DNA from: Candidatus Obscuribacter sp.
Lineage (GTDB): Bacteria; Cyanobacteriota; Vampirovibrionia; Obscuribacterales; Obscuribacteraceae
Assembly: GCA_016712465.1 (NCBI GenBank)
Contig: JADJQZ010000001.1
Location: 5,704,001 to 5,768,000 of the forward strand
DNA length: 64,000 nucleotides
Direction of reading: 5' to 3'
Positions 8,924-18,501 of this stretch are shown here, in pieces. The notes below the pieces were generated by a model. That model was not told where the DNA came from. It made no database searches and saw nothing but the letters and a program-made list of their open reading frames with translations. A program made the position numbers and the translations under genes. The number at the start of each line of letters is the position of its first letter. Position 1 is the stretch's first letter.

Positions 8924-9865
8924 TTATCTGAGCGGGAAGGGCGGCACGGGTCTCACCGCCGTTCTCTCACGAAATTCGCGAATAACCTGGCGCACCTGCT
9001 CAATAGTCTGGCAGCCGGTCAACTCGTCAAAGTAGAGAATGTTGCCGGTTACCTTCGCCACATCAAAGGCCAGATATAGCAACATGAGCGGATTTATCCA
9101 GAGCTCACTGCCGACGGTGCGCCTGGTACGATGATGATCCCCGAACTGCCCTTCGAGAGCGGAAATTATGGAGCTGCAAATAACACTCTCATAGCCGCGC
9201 ATCTCAAGGAAAACAAACTCGGAGGCTTCTCTGAACATTCTTACTTCCGCCATGTCTTCACTGAGCATGACGCCGCCCAGAAATGCTTTAGCCTTGATTA
9301 ACTGCGATACCGTCTCCAGGGCATACAAATGGCAGAGATCGGTTTCCGCGCCAAAGCCCAGGCAAAGCAACTGTTTCTTCACATCAATATGCATGGCAGC
9401 CGACAAGCTGATCATATCTTCCAGGGGCGTACCGATTCGCGACTCATCACCACGCATCAAAGAATCTACACCGCCGTCCACCAGAACCATCATGTCAAAC
9501 TGCAAGTGCTCACGAAGAATCTCATAACTTTCAATCAGCTCTTTTACCGCCGTCGGGCGAATGCAATAGATTGGCTGATCTAGGCGCTTGCGGCTGAGCC
9601 ACTGAGCCAAGTAGCCCTCCGGAAAATAATATTCATTACCACGGGATCTGGCGGTAACCGCCACAACATTCCTACTGAGTTCTCTCCCGCTTATCTCACC
9701 ATGGCGAAAGGAAAACGAGAGATTGGCCAGATGCACGGAGATTCCCGCCTCTCGCAAGGCAAAGAATAGCGGCAACCCGGTGAATACATCAAAGCCGCCG
9801 CCTGCTCCCACAATGAGAACGTTCTTGCACTCCTTCAATTGCTTGAGAAAGGGCGGTTCCAGCAT
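8924..9865 (-). CDS. DUF1152 family protein
   Basis: A 313-residue cytoplasmic protein. The N-terminal segment NVLIVGAGGGFDVFTGLPLFFAL is the hallmark of DUF1152, a Rossmann-like Gly-rich loop that may bind a nucleotide. Later VLVDGGVDSLMRGDE and GTPLEDMISLSA match the family pattern of a conserved Asp-rich segment. No enzymatic role has been established for the family to my knowledge. It is transcribed towards the helical-repeat gene and preceded by a 180 bp gap from the giant TPR gene. Confidence 0.85.
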   Translation of the reverse strand: MLEPPFLKQLKECKNVLIVGAGGGFDVFTGLPLFFALREAGISVHLANLSFSFRHGEISGRELSRNVVAVTARSRGNEYYFPEGYLAQWLSRKRLDQPIYCIRPTAVKELIESYEILREHLQFDMMVLVDGGVDSLMRGDESRIGTPLEDMISLSAAMHIDVKKQLLCLGFGAETDLCHLYALETVSQLIKAKAFLGGVMLSEDMAEVRMFREASEFVFLEMRGYESVICSSIISALEGQFGDHHRTRRTVGSELWINPLMLLYLAFDVAKVTGNILYFDELTGCQTIEQVRQVIREFRERTAVRPVPPFPLR

Positions 9866-10047
9866 TTAATCACCTGGTCAGGCAAAACCTCTATACCCGA
9901 CTGCCATTGCGGTCTACCGAAAACCGAATGGGTGCCTGCAAAAACTTAATGGTCTGGAGTAGTCCTATCTATTGCTATAACGCTCAAAGACTCTTTACTT
10001 TTCCGGCAAACGTATCCGTGGGGAGATAATTCGTCCCAGAAGGCGCC

Positions 10048-13000
10048 CTAATGTCCGTTTAAATACTCGAAGGACGGATCGTATTTAATGGTCACATTCC
10101 CATCCACCAAAACATCCCGGGCAACGATAGCACCTTTAAAGTTACCGCCGGTTGGCGCAACCATCTCCACTCTGGCCATGGGTGCGTAGATGAGCCCGCT
10201 GAAATTGAAGCGATCATCGAAGCGAATAGTCCCTTCACCGTCATACCAGATCTCAAGAGTGGCTTCACCACCATCCCCTCCCGCATAAGGCTTTGTACTC
10301 ACCGCCCCCTGACTGAATTGCCAGATTACCGGCCCGTCACAGATACTGCCGCCTGAAATATAAATACGAGTCCGTCCCGGAGACATAAACCGGATAGAGC
10401 TGAAACGCAGGCTATCAGCTTTATAATCACCAGGAGGCAGGCTGAAAAGAGCATACGGATTCAGAGGGCTGGCAGTTTCCGGTGGCAGCGGAGAAGGCTT
10501 AAATGGTGCCATTGTATGACGAGCATACCCTCTGTATTGAGCAGTGTCATTCTCCAGAAGTAGCGGCAGTCTCTCACTGTCGGTATCGAGAAACTTCACA
10601 ACAGCAGACTTTACGGGCTTTCGGCCAGGGCCATAGTTATTGCAATCATTTAAACGAAGCAATTGCCAGGCCAAAATACTGCGTTTCACGCAGAAGCCCC
10701 GGGCCAGTTCGCGCACCTGCCCCTCGTTTGCAAGTCGCACATTATTCACTTCCGGCTCGCGCAGAAAGGACAAATATAACTCTCTCTGCTTTCTCAGTTC
10801 AGCAGCCTCGTTCTCAAGGTATTGACCAGAAGAAGCCATTTCGACAAGTTCATTGATGATGGTCATGGCCGTCTCGCGATCTCCCATCTGCAATGCGATG
10901 GCGATCAATTCATCAAGACTGCTGCATATCGATTTTAGATCTACTCCGGAAGCTTTATGATGCAGGGCGGCCAGATAGGTGCTCACTAAATCTCCCCGGT
11001 GTGCTTTGATAAGATTCCTGGCTATCTCTAAATACTTGGAAAGAAAATACGCTCGCTCTCCTTCCGACAATAGATGCCACTCTGACAGCAAAGAACCTCG
11101 ATCTAAATTAAAAGCAATCCAGTCAGCTTGAGCTATATCTTGCTGCACCTTCGCCATGGCGAGCTTAGTACGCTCGGCCGGTGATTGCCTTAAATACTCT
11201 TGCCTGGCTTGAAAAGCTTTTGCCTCTTTATCAGCCCTAATACTCTCTAGAATAACAATCCTCGATTGCAACTGGTTCGCTCGCTCTATCAGGCTCCTGG
11301 ACTCTAATTCAGATTTTGACTTAGCAGCCCGAGCAGCATTTCTATAAAGACTCTGAATGCGTTGCAAGTAACCGGACTCATAACCCACAAGCTTATCCAG
11401 CGGCTTATTCATGAGTTCATCTTCAAGACTCAACACTCTGCTGGTGGGAAACGCACAGGCACCACACTGAATACCATAGTCTAGCCAACACAAATAAGGA
11501 TAACTCTCCTTAGAATACTCATCAAGTAAAGCGAGCTTTCTATGCCAGAGCCTGGCATTGGGCATGTCTCCGATGAAAATAAATCCATTTATCAGCGAGG
11601 AGTAATTTTCACGCTTAATCTCTTCATCAACTGGTTTGAGCTTCTCCTCCAGTGTCACTCTCAGTGCCATATATCTAATTCTGAGAACTGGCAGATTGTG
11701 ATCTTCTCCAAACCGCTCAATCCTTTTCAGACACTTAAGCTGTTCCAGCTTACTGCCGCCAGTAGCCGACAACTTTTTGTAAGCATCGAGAAACCCCAAC
11801 AATTCTTCCATTAAGCCAAGGCTAAGACCACGTTGCTTAACTACTGGCCAGTCAATGCCGACTTCGGCTTCCTCAAGCCTCAGTAAGGCCTTCTGCTCTC
11901 GCAACACGAGAAGGTTCTGCGCCTCCCTCTCCCGTCGAGCCTTTTCACCTGCGCGCTTCTCATATTCATCCAATATCGACTGCTTGCCCAGCGCCGCAAG
12001 AGTTCCCTGATAAGCGGATCCCAGCATGCCAATCACCGCCTGCTCAGGCTGATACCGGAGCAGTATGGGTAAGGCTCTCTCAAAATATTGAAAGGCCCCA
12101 GCATAGTTGTTAGCCCTGTACTCAGCCTGTGCGCAGGCATTATAAGTAACGCCGATTCGACGATCTGTCGGACCAAGTTGCCTCCTCTGAGCCTTCAGCA
12201 GTTTATTGAGAACCAGCAAAGCAAATCGACTATCCCCTTTCTTCACAGTACTCAATGCGGTCTCACGCAGATCGTCAACAACCTGCTCACTGCTATTTAT
12301 CTCAACCTGCAAACCTCCACAAAAAACGAACCTGTTGCGGTCCGGCAGCCGATAGTTTCCCAGGGTCAGATCACAACTGAGCAGCTCATCCAACACCACC
12401 AGGGCCTTCTCCGGCCTATCACCGACAGCATAATATTTGAAGACCTGCTCAAGCTGCCACTGCAATGCTACTGAACCACTTCCTTTGACTACCCTAACGC
12501 GCTCAACCGCCTCTTTCAGAAGCTGATCAAACCTATCAGCCGCACCAGCCTGTCTGAGGGCCTCGGCGAGAGCTCCGTAGCCTACAAGACCTCCACCGAT
12601 TCTCGTAAAATTGCCGGATTTCTCATTAAAAACTCTCACTCCATGCCTGGCATCGGCAATAGCTCGCTCGACAGACCCAGCCCGAGCCTCTAAGGTGCCA
12701 AGAACAATCCAGTGAGTGTATGCGTTAGGCAGACCATTTTTCTCAGCCAGTTCCGCCTCCTTCCTCCGCAATGCTATATCAGAAGCTACTTGCTGCTTCT
12801 CTTGAGCTCTATCCGGCTTCGAAGGCGATGCCGCAGCCTTATAACCATTCATACACCTGATTAAATCTGCTTTCCCTGGATCGCTATCCGGCGTTGCGGC
12901 AACAGCCTTTGCATATGCTGCGTAAGCGAGCGACGGCGAGCGAGAGGAAACTTGCCTGGCGAGCGCACAATAAAGCCTGGCCAGAGTCTTGCGATCACAA

Positions 13001-15591
13001 TCGCCTGACCGTTCTGCCATATCCACAGCCTTTTTCACACAATCTATTTCTCGACTACTCAAAGAACTGCGGACCGGCAATGACGAATACCTCGAACTGA
13101 CTGCCTCGTAATAGGCCGCAGCAGACTTAAAATCACCGACCCTCTCCGCCAGTTCCCCAGCAGTAAGCAAAGCAGACCGCGGCGAATTGATATTGCTTTT
13201 GGCAATTGACTCACCGATTATTTTGTATGCACCCCGCAGATCACCTTGAGCCAGTACCAGTTCAGCTAACCGTTCATCAATGCGCCCCCCCAAATCATCC
13301 CTTTTGGGAGAAGAAGATCGCTCCAGCAAGCAATCTAGAAGACTTGCAGAAGGCAGTGGCAGTAGTGCCGTCCGATTTTGTTTAAGCCAGGCAATCGCCT
13401 CTGTTTTCCGCCCCGCGCTCCACTGAATGTTTGCATATTCCAGAATGCCAGCAGCGCGTTGCTCATCCAGGCTACACTTTTCAGCTCTAGCAAGAGCGGC
13501 GAATTTGTCGGCGCTCGCGAAGTCACCCTGCCTGGCAATAATGCAGGCTGCACCCAAGAGCAAGGCAAAGCGCTCCTCAGGTATATTATCATCGCTCAAA
13601 ATAGCGGGGTCACCCGGCATCAACAGCGTCGGAAGATTGGGCAATAAAGCCCGATCAAGAAATATCTTTGCTCTGGCAACATCACCGGCGTGATAGTAGC
13701 CCATTGCCAAAAGCCTCAGTCGCACACGCCAGCTATCTTCACGTCTGCGCTGAGCACAACCGGCATTGTAAGCCTCGCCCCGCATGGCAGTAGAATGATA
13801 GACACTTTCAAGAAGCGAGAACGGCTTTTCAAGTTCCAGCCCGGAGCGGCTGGCATTGACCACATGCTCGGCATTGATCATCACATCAGCCATTTCCTTA
13901 CTGTCGCGGGAAATATTTTTCCTGGCAACGACTGCCTGCAGTTTATTCAGGATACTTTCAGAACCGCTGTACCAACCCTGATCGCTCAAGGTTCGAGACA
14001 CACCCAGTAAGGCACAGAACATGTTGAGACGGGTAAATTCCGTTGCCTGCCAATGCGACAATACTTCTTGCTTGCCATAAAGAGAAAGCAGACTTGTAGC
14101 GCTGTTCAGGGCGGCAGTTTCATTCTTTACGGAAACAGCCTTGTAAAAGGCTGCCAACAAAGAAAAGCCGGCTTGTGACAGGTCATCATCATTCTGAAAG
14201 AGCGCGTATTCCGGCTGAATCTGAGCCTGCGGCGGCGCCGGCAAACTGCGACTGTTCTCCAGCTCGGTTATGGCTTCCTGCACCTGCGCAGGTGTCGGGA
14301 AATATTCCGGCACTCTATTGAGAATGGTAAGATTGGCAGCCCCAAAAGCCCTCTTATAGTAATTGGACAAAACCTCCAAATCAGCTTTGGCGGCAGCGCA
14401 GTCACCAACCTTTGCCTTAAGCCAGGCACTTTGGTAGAAAAAGCTGGCCAAGCCCTGCTCACTCACCAAACCCACATAGGAAGGAAGAGGAAGTGCTGTC
14501 GGGTTGGGAGGGAGAGTACGCACCCGAGCCCCTGCCTGCACCGCCTCACAAATTGAAAGAGCCCGATTCATTTGACCACGGCGAACGAAATAGTCACTGA
14601 GCCACACTATATTTTGGTAATAGTCAACACTGCCTTTGGCTAGTGTTGACGCCAGTTTAACAGCATAACTATCGGAAGCACTGACCCCTTCTGCCTCTTT
14701 CAACTCAGCGAAACATCTCATCAACTTGAACTTCTCTAACGCAGGTTGACTATTTATCTCGTCTGACCGCAAACCAGCATTACATAATGCAAGTGCAGCT
14801 TGATTTTGTCCAAGTGCCACCAGATTTCTTACAATCATCTGCAAGGTCCCCCCATCGCCTCCAGCAGGGGATAAATCTAAATTCTGTACCTTCAGCAATT
14901 CATTCAAAATCGGCTCTGCAGTTTTTAAGTCTCCCATAGACTGACTCAACAGCAAGGCCTGCAACAGCCTTCTAGAGTTTCCCGGCTTGTTTACCACTTC
15001 ACGATCTTCCAGACAACCATGACACTGAGCAATAGCAGGTAAATCGTAGGGAGCGGCGCTGCCCTCAATCAGATTGCCGCCAAATTCCCGCAACCCGCCC
15101 AGGCTAATCAGCATCTGGCGAAAAGTCTCAGCGCTGTAGTGAGTTGCCACAGGCAGTTCAGATTTGATAAAGAAAAGCTTACGGGTTTCAAGCCGCCGAT
15201 CGCCGTCTAATACTTCAACTTCCACGCAATCAGATGCCTTTCCCCGAAGCATGCCGTAGACCTGAGCCGGCGTCATACCTCGCACATCAACTCCACCAAC
15301 TGAAACGAGAGTTTGACTGCCAAATGCTCCAGATAAGGGCGGCATGATCATCATCCGCATGGAAACATTTTTTGAAACCTTCAAAACAACCGGAGCGACA
15401 CTGTAGTTTTCGGCAGTGGAAGCAAACTCAAGGGAGGGATTGCCCCCATGATCTTGGGTGTTTGGCGACTCGGAGACAGTCCCACCCGCACCGACTGCAC
15501 CAGCCCCCTGAGCCAGGACCAGCGTAGCGGGCCACTGCCCCAGACCAAGTGTGATAGCCAGAGTCAACCTCAGCAATGGTTTACCAATCAC
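10048..15591 (-). CDS. giant secreted PDZ-TPR protein with DUF7305-like C-terminus
   Basis: A 1847-residue exported protein. The GTG at 15591 is well supported: AAGGAGG lies 8 bases upstream. A signal peptide (to about residue 28, VLAQ) is followed by a short PDZ-like domain near residues 90-150 (SVGGVDVRGMTPAQVYGML) and about 1500 residues of TPR-like helical repeats. The last ~130 residues (from PPGDYKADSLRF) are beta-rich and end with NFSGLIYAPMARVEM and GAIVARDVLVDGN, the pattern I know from DUF7305, found on pilus-assembly and surface proteins. A scaffold exposed on the outside of the cell is a reasonable guess. No other gene overlaps it on either strand with support. Confidence 0.85.
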   Translation of the reverse strand: MIGKPLLRLTLAITLGLGQWPATLVLAQGAGAVGAGGTVSESPNTQDHGGNPSLEFASTAENYSVAPVVLKVSKNVSMRMMIMPPLSGAFGSQTLVSVGGVDVRGMTPAQVYGMLRGKASDCVEVEVLDGDRRLETRKLFFIKSELPVATHYSAETFRQMLISLGGLREFGGNLIEGSAAPYDLPAIAQCHGCLEDREVVNKPGNSRRLLQALLLSQSMGDLKTAEPILNELLKVQNLDLSPAGGDGGTLQMIVRNLVALGQNQAALALCNAGLRSDEINSQPALEKFKLMRCFAELKEAEGVSASDSYAVKLASTLAKGSVDYYQNIVWLSDYFVRRGQMNRALSICEAVQAGARVRTLPPNPTALPLPSYVGLVSEQGLASFFYQSAWLKAKVGDCAAAKADLEVLSNYYKRAFGAANLTILNRVPEYFPTPAQVQEAITELENSRSLPAPPQAQIQPEYALFQNDDDLSQAGFSLLAAFYKAVSVKNETAALNSATSLLSLYGKQEVLSHWQATEFTRLNMFCALLGVSRTLSDQGWYSGSESILNKLQAVVARKNISRDSKEMADVMINAEHVVNASRSGLELEKPFSLLESVYHSTAMRGEAYNAGCAQRRREDSWRVRLRLLAMGYYHAGDVARAKIFLDRALLPNLPTLLMPGDPAILSDDNIPEERFALLLGAACIIARQGDFASADKFAALARAEKCSLDEQRAAGILEYANIQWSAGRKTEAIAWLKQNRTALLPLPSASLLDCLLERSSSPKRDDLGGRIDERLAELVLAQGDLRGAYKIIGESIAKSNINSPRSALLTAGELAERVGDFKSAAAYYEAVSSRYSSLPVRSSLSSREIDCVKKAVDMAERSGDCDRKTLARLYCALARQVSSRSPSLAYAAYAKAVAATPDSDPGKADLIRCMNGYKAAASPSKPDRAQEKQQVASDIALRRKEAELAEKNGLPNAYTHWIVLGTLEARAGSVERAIADARHGVRVFNEKSGNFTRIGGGLVGYGALAEALRQAGAADRFDQLLKEAVERVRVVKGSGSVALQWQLEQVFKYYAVGDRPEKALVVLDELLSCDLTLGNYRLPDRNRFVFCGGLQVEINSSEQVVDDLRETALSTVKKGDSRFALLVLNKLLKAQRRQLGPTDRRIGVTYNACAQAEYRANNYAGAFQYFERALPILLRYQPEQAVIGMLGSAYQGTLAALGKQSILDEYEKRAGEKARREREAQNLLVLREQKALLRLEEAEVGIDWPVVKQRGLSLGLMEELLGFLDAYKKLSATGGSKLEQLKCLKRIERFGEDHNLPVLRIRYMALRVTLEEKLKPVDEEIKRENYSSLINGFIFIGDMPNARLWHRKLALLDEYSKESYPYLCWLDYGIQCGACAFPTSRVLSLEDELMNKPLDKLVGYESGYLQRIQSLYRNAARAAKSKSELESRSLIERANQLQSRIVILESIRADKEAKAFQARQEYLRQSPAERTKLAMAKVQQDIAQADWIAFNLDRGSLLSEWHLLSEGERAYFLSKYLEIARNLIKAHRGDLVSTYLAALHHKASGVDLKSICSSLDELIAIALQMGDRETAMTIINELVEMASSGQYLENEAAELRKQRELYLSFLREPEVNNVRLANEGQVRELARGFCVKRSILAWQLLRLNDCNNYGPGRKPVKSAVVKFLDTDSERLPLLLENDTAQYRGYARHTMAPFKPSPLPPETASPLNPYALFSLPPGDYKADSLRFSSIRFMSPGRTRIYISGGSICDGPVIWQFSQGAVSTKPYAGGDGGEATLEIWYDGEGTIRFDDRFNFSGLIYAPMARVEMVAPTGGNFKGAIVARDVLVDGNVTIKYDPSFEYLNGH

Positions 15592-15707
15592 CGACTCAGC
15601 CTCCTTATACTAGCTGTTCAGCAAGAATACCCCGCCGTTCAATTAAAAACCACATCGAAACAGAACGCCACTCTGGATCAATCCAGACTCAAATTGCCTG
15701 GACACTT

Positions 15708-16013
15708 CTATCGACTCAGCAATTCAGAAATAGTAAACGGAACGAGCCGCTGTTCACGAACGTCGATCCGACAAATTTTTTCAGCCCTTGGTTCCGAGCG
15801 ACCGGTCAACGTGAGCTCCAGGACAGCCGGTGCTGAAAACCGGCACTGCGTAATGATGTAATTCTGATCCTTGCCCTCTATTTCCAGCAGCGTTCTTCCA
15901 ACCAATCCCGGCATTAAGTCGCGGTAGCAGCGCAAGGTGAAACTTCTGCACTTTTCTACAGGTAGATCCGGCTCTCTCACCCTATATACGCTATAAGTTC
16001 CGGTTGAAGCCAA
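15708..16013 (-). CDS. small hypothetical protein
   Basis: An ORF of 101 codons with a TTG start, ordinary amino-acid composition and alternating beta-type strands (RTLLEIEGKDQNYIITQC, PAVLELTLTG). It lies between the lipoprotein gene and the giant TPR gene on the same strand and overlaps the preceding small ORF by 37 bp, so at least one of the two starts is wrong. A shorter version would begin at the ATG at 15914. No ribosome binding site is clear and I recognise no family. Confidence 0.42.
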   Translation of the reverse strand: MASTGTYSVYRVREPDLPVEKCRSFTLRCYRDLMPGLVGRTLLEIEGKDQNYIITQCRFSAPAVLELTLTGRSEPRAEKICRIDVREQRLVPFTISELLSR

Positions 16014-16174
16014 AGTGTAAAGCCCAGACCTAAATCAAGCAAAGCTGCCAATATGCAAGCGGCAGCGGTGGTGCTTGAGAGCATACGGAGAGAATAGAAG
16101 GCAACAAAATATGCTCCCAGATTAAGGGAGAGGAAAAATAGAACACCAACTTTGAACAAGCCACGGGAGTTCAA
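15977..16174 (-). CDS. small two-helix membrane protein (putative)
   Basis: A 65-codon ORF with a TTG start. It encodes two hydrophobic helices (VGVLFFLSLNLGAYFVAFY and AACILAALLDLGLGFTLWL) separated by a short polar loop. A weak TAAGGCAG lies upstream. The composition fits a small inner-membrane protein and it sits in line with the lipoprotein gene upstream, 46 bp away. No family is recognised, and the overlap with the following ORF keeps confidence low. Confidence 0.38.
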   Translation of the reverse strand: MNSRGLFKVGVLFFLSLNLGAYFVAFYSLRMLSSTTAAACILAALLDLGLGFTLWLQPELIAYIG

Positions 16175-16220
16175 TAGTCTGCCTTACAAAGCCTCCAACT
16201 TCCGCTCGACGACATTTGCA

Positions 16221-17234
16221 CTATTGCCAAAGCGTTATCTTGCCGTCATCCCAATAATAAAGCTTATCGCTTACAGGTCTACTACCTTCGCGAATATTGC
16301 GCTCGATTAGCTGGCGGGCCCTGGCCACGGCAGAAGGATCGCCGCCATCGGCGGCTATCAATACATCCTTATTGCTGACACCAAATACAAGCCGCCCCTT
16401 AACACGTTTCTTGAGAGCAGACATCAATCTATCGTCCAGTATCAAACTGGACTCAAAATCACCACCGCAGGTCACCATGAAGACTCCGTTCTGTGCATAA
16501 ACACTGATATCGGTCGGCAGATGCGAAAGCAAGTTCTGGAGGGGCACCTTCTTCATATCGGCAGCACCAAGGCCAAACTGAGCCGCCTTTTCTGCTGAGA
16601 GCATAGCCAGGCTGTTGGGCGAGTCTGAAGCGTAGACACAAACGATTCCGGGAGCGATAGGGTGCCAGGCCAGCTTGAGAGATTCTGCCGCAGCGCCCTG
16701 GGCGGACGCACCCAGGGCGCTGGTCTGCTCAATCATTTCAGTGCTACGCACCAGAGGCACAACGTCATTGATACCACTACTCTTGTTGAAGGCGCCGCCA
16801 TTTATCTCCTTAGTACTACATAGGAACGTTCTTAAACTACTCTTGCGTTTGCCCGGGATCTGTCGGCAAACAGCCCAGGCGTTATCGGTGAAGGTACTGG
16901 AAGTCGTACCGTCGGAGCGCTTCAGTGAAATATTATGATCCTTAATGGAAACTAGCTCCTGGGTCGGATCAAACTTAATTATGGCATCGGCCATAATTCG
17001 GTCAAAACGGTCACGGTTTAAGCCCGGCTGCTCAATTTCATCTGAAAAGAACTTATCCAACGATGAGTCGTCAACTGCCGAAGGGGCAAGAGACTTATCG
17101 CGATCAACCTTGATAACGAATAATGGCTCAGGAGGGAGTCCCTGGTTTTGAGCGGGAGATAAACCGACACAAGCCGGTAACACCATGCACAATAGCGGCA
17201 CAGCAAGAAAAAATACCTGGCCACGGATCTTCAT
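16221..17234 (-). CDS. lipoprotein of unknown function
   Basis: A 337-residue protein starting at the ATG at 17234, with GGGAGG about 8 bases upstream; an upstream in-frame TTG at 17252 overlaps that site and is unlikely. The N-terminus MKIRGQVFFLAVPLLCMVLPAC has a lipobox (LPAC, Cys at residue 22), so the protein is probably lipid-anchored in the envelope. The mature part alternates strands and helices, with several segments repeating a charged pattern (RFDRIMADAIIKFDP, ARARQLIERNIREG). No family is recognised. It is divergent from the SLH lipoprotein gene, the two starts being 232 bp apart. Confidence 0.72.
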   Translation of the reverse strand: MKIRGQVFFLAVPLLCMVLPACVGLSPAQNQGLPPEPLFVIKVDRDKSLAPSAVDDSSLDKFFSDEIEQPGLNRDRFDRIMADAIIKFDPTQELVSIKDHNISLKRSDGTTSSTFTDNAWAVCRQIPGKRKSSLRTFLCSTKEINGGAFNKSSGINDVVPLVRSTEMIEQTSALGASAQGAAAESLKLAWHPIAPGIVCVYASDSPNSLAMLSAEKAAQFGLGAADMKKVPLQNLLSHLPTDISVYAQNGVFMVTCGGDFESSLILDDRLMSALKKRVKGRLVFGVSNKDVLIAADGGDPSAVARARQLIERNIREGSRPVSDKLYYWDDGKITLWQ

Positions 17235-17466
17235 AGGGCGAACCTCCCACAAGTGAAAAAAGTGTAGCGCAAACTACAACTCAAGCGGAACCTGTGCCGG
17301 TGGGAAATCCAAAACCACGAATGGAAAAACTACGCTTCCGCCTTGCATCATTGCAACGTTATTTTCACAAACCAGCTAAAATCTATGGGTCTATCGTTAT
17401 GCCTGACAATTGAAACTCGTACGTTGCCGCGTGGTAAATGTAATCAGGTCTAGCTCCGGGGGGCTT

Positions 17467-18450
17467 ATGAAAAAGAATTCGGTCTTGAATGTTGTGGCAG
17501 TTGCTTTCACAGTCACACTTATCACTGCCGGTTGCGGCGAAAATACTCAAGCTCTGAAAGACCGCATATCAGACCTTGAAAGCGAAAACGCCGGTCTGAA
17601 AGCCCAGATCGCCATATTGAAAGACACCTTCGCCCAGGCCAAAACCGCCGAGTTGAAAGCCGCCCTGCAGCCAATGAACGATGCCCTAGCCAATCGCAAT
17701 AAAGATGGTTCTCTGAACACCGGCGATGCTTTGCCGAATGCAGCCGGACAAGGCGGCAACGCAACGCAAGCAGCTCCGGGTGCAACAGGCAACGAGAACA
17801 AAGCCACCGTCACCTTCATCGACCTGGAAGAAACACCTACCGCCGACACCATCAAAGACCTGGCTCGTCTGGGGCTGTTTGAGGGTATGGGCAATAAGTT
17901 CGAGCCGAACAAACCTATAACAAGAGCCGAATATATTGAATGGCTCTACAAAGCTTTCAATATTCTTGAGCCGGAAGCCAAGCGCCTGCGTCTGGCACCG
18001 CAACTGGCACCAATCTTCAAAGACGTACCCGCCAGCGTTCCCCAATACAAATACATTCAGGCTCTGGCAAATGCAGGCTATTCAATAGGCTACGAAGACG
18101 GCACATTCCGCCCCGATAAGCCCCTCACCAGAGAGGAAATGCTGGGAATTAAGGTTGGTGTGGACGTTGGCAAAACCCTGCCGCCCTGGCGCAGCCAGAT
18201 GGACGCCGTGTGGAAATTCAGCGACGGCAAAGACGTGTCGGAGCGTTTCACCGGCTATCTCAACCAGGATTTCTATGTATCCGGACCCAAAGGCTCAAAC
18301 ATTCACAGAGCCTTCGGCAGTATCGGTGCCTTCAAACCCAAACAGCCCGTACTGCGCTATGAAGCCGCTGCCACTTTATGGCAGATGGGACAGTTTGGCG
18401 ATACGCAAACTACTAATGCCGGTGTGCTCTTGAAGCAGAGCGGACGTTAA
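17467..18450 (+). CDS. SLH-domain lipoprotein with coiled coil
   Basis: A 327-residue envelope protein starting at the ATG at 17467 (GGGGGG just upstream; the longer frame from 17410 has no binding site). The leader ends in ITAGC, a near-lipobox, followed by a leucine-heptad coiled coil (ALKDRISDLESENAGLKAQIAILKDTF) and a Gly/Ala/Asn-rich linker. Two S-layer-homology segments follow, FEPNKPITRAEYIEWLYKAF and YEDGTFRPDKPLTREEMLG with FKDVP between, which anchor proteins to pyruvylated wall polymers or peptidoglycan-linked sugars. A C-terminal segment (IHRAFGSIGAFKPKQPVLRYEAAATLW) looks like a third, degenerate SLH copy. Lipid anchor plus SLH would tie the outer layer to the wall. Confidence 0.86.
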   Translation: MKKNSVLNVVAVAFTVTLITAGCGENTQALKDRISDLESENAGLKAQIAILKDTFAQAKTAELKAALQPMNDALANRNKDGSLNTGDALPNAAGQGGNATQAAPGATGNENKATVTFIDLEETPTADTIKDLARLGLFEGMGNKFEPNKPITRAEYIEWLYKAFNILEPEAKRLRLAPQLAPIFKDVPASVPQYKYIQALANAGYSIGYEDGTFRPDKPLTREEMLGIKVGVDVGKTLPPWRSQMDAVWKFSDGKDVSERFTGYLNQDFYVSGPKGSNIHRAFGSIGAFKPKQPVLRYEAAATLWQMGQFGDTQTTNAGVLLKQSGR

Positions 18451-18501
18451 ACCACTTGCAAAAAAAACGAAATCGCCAGCCCAGGGAAAAACACGCTTTA
18501 C

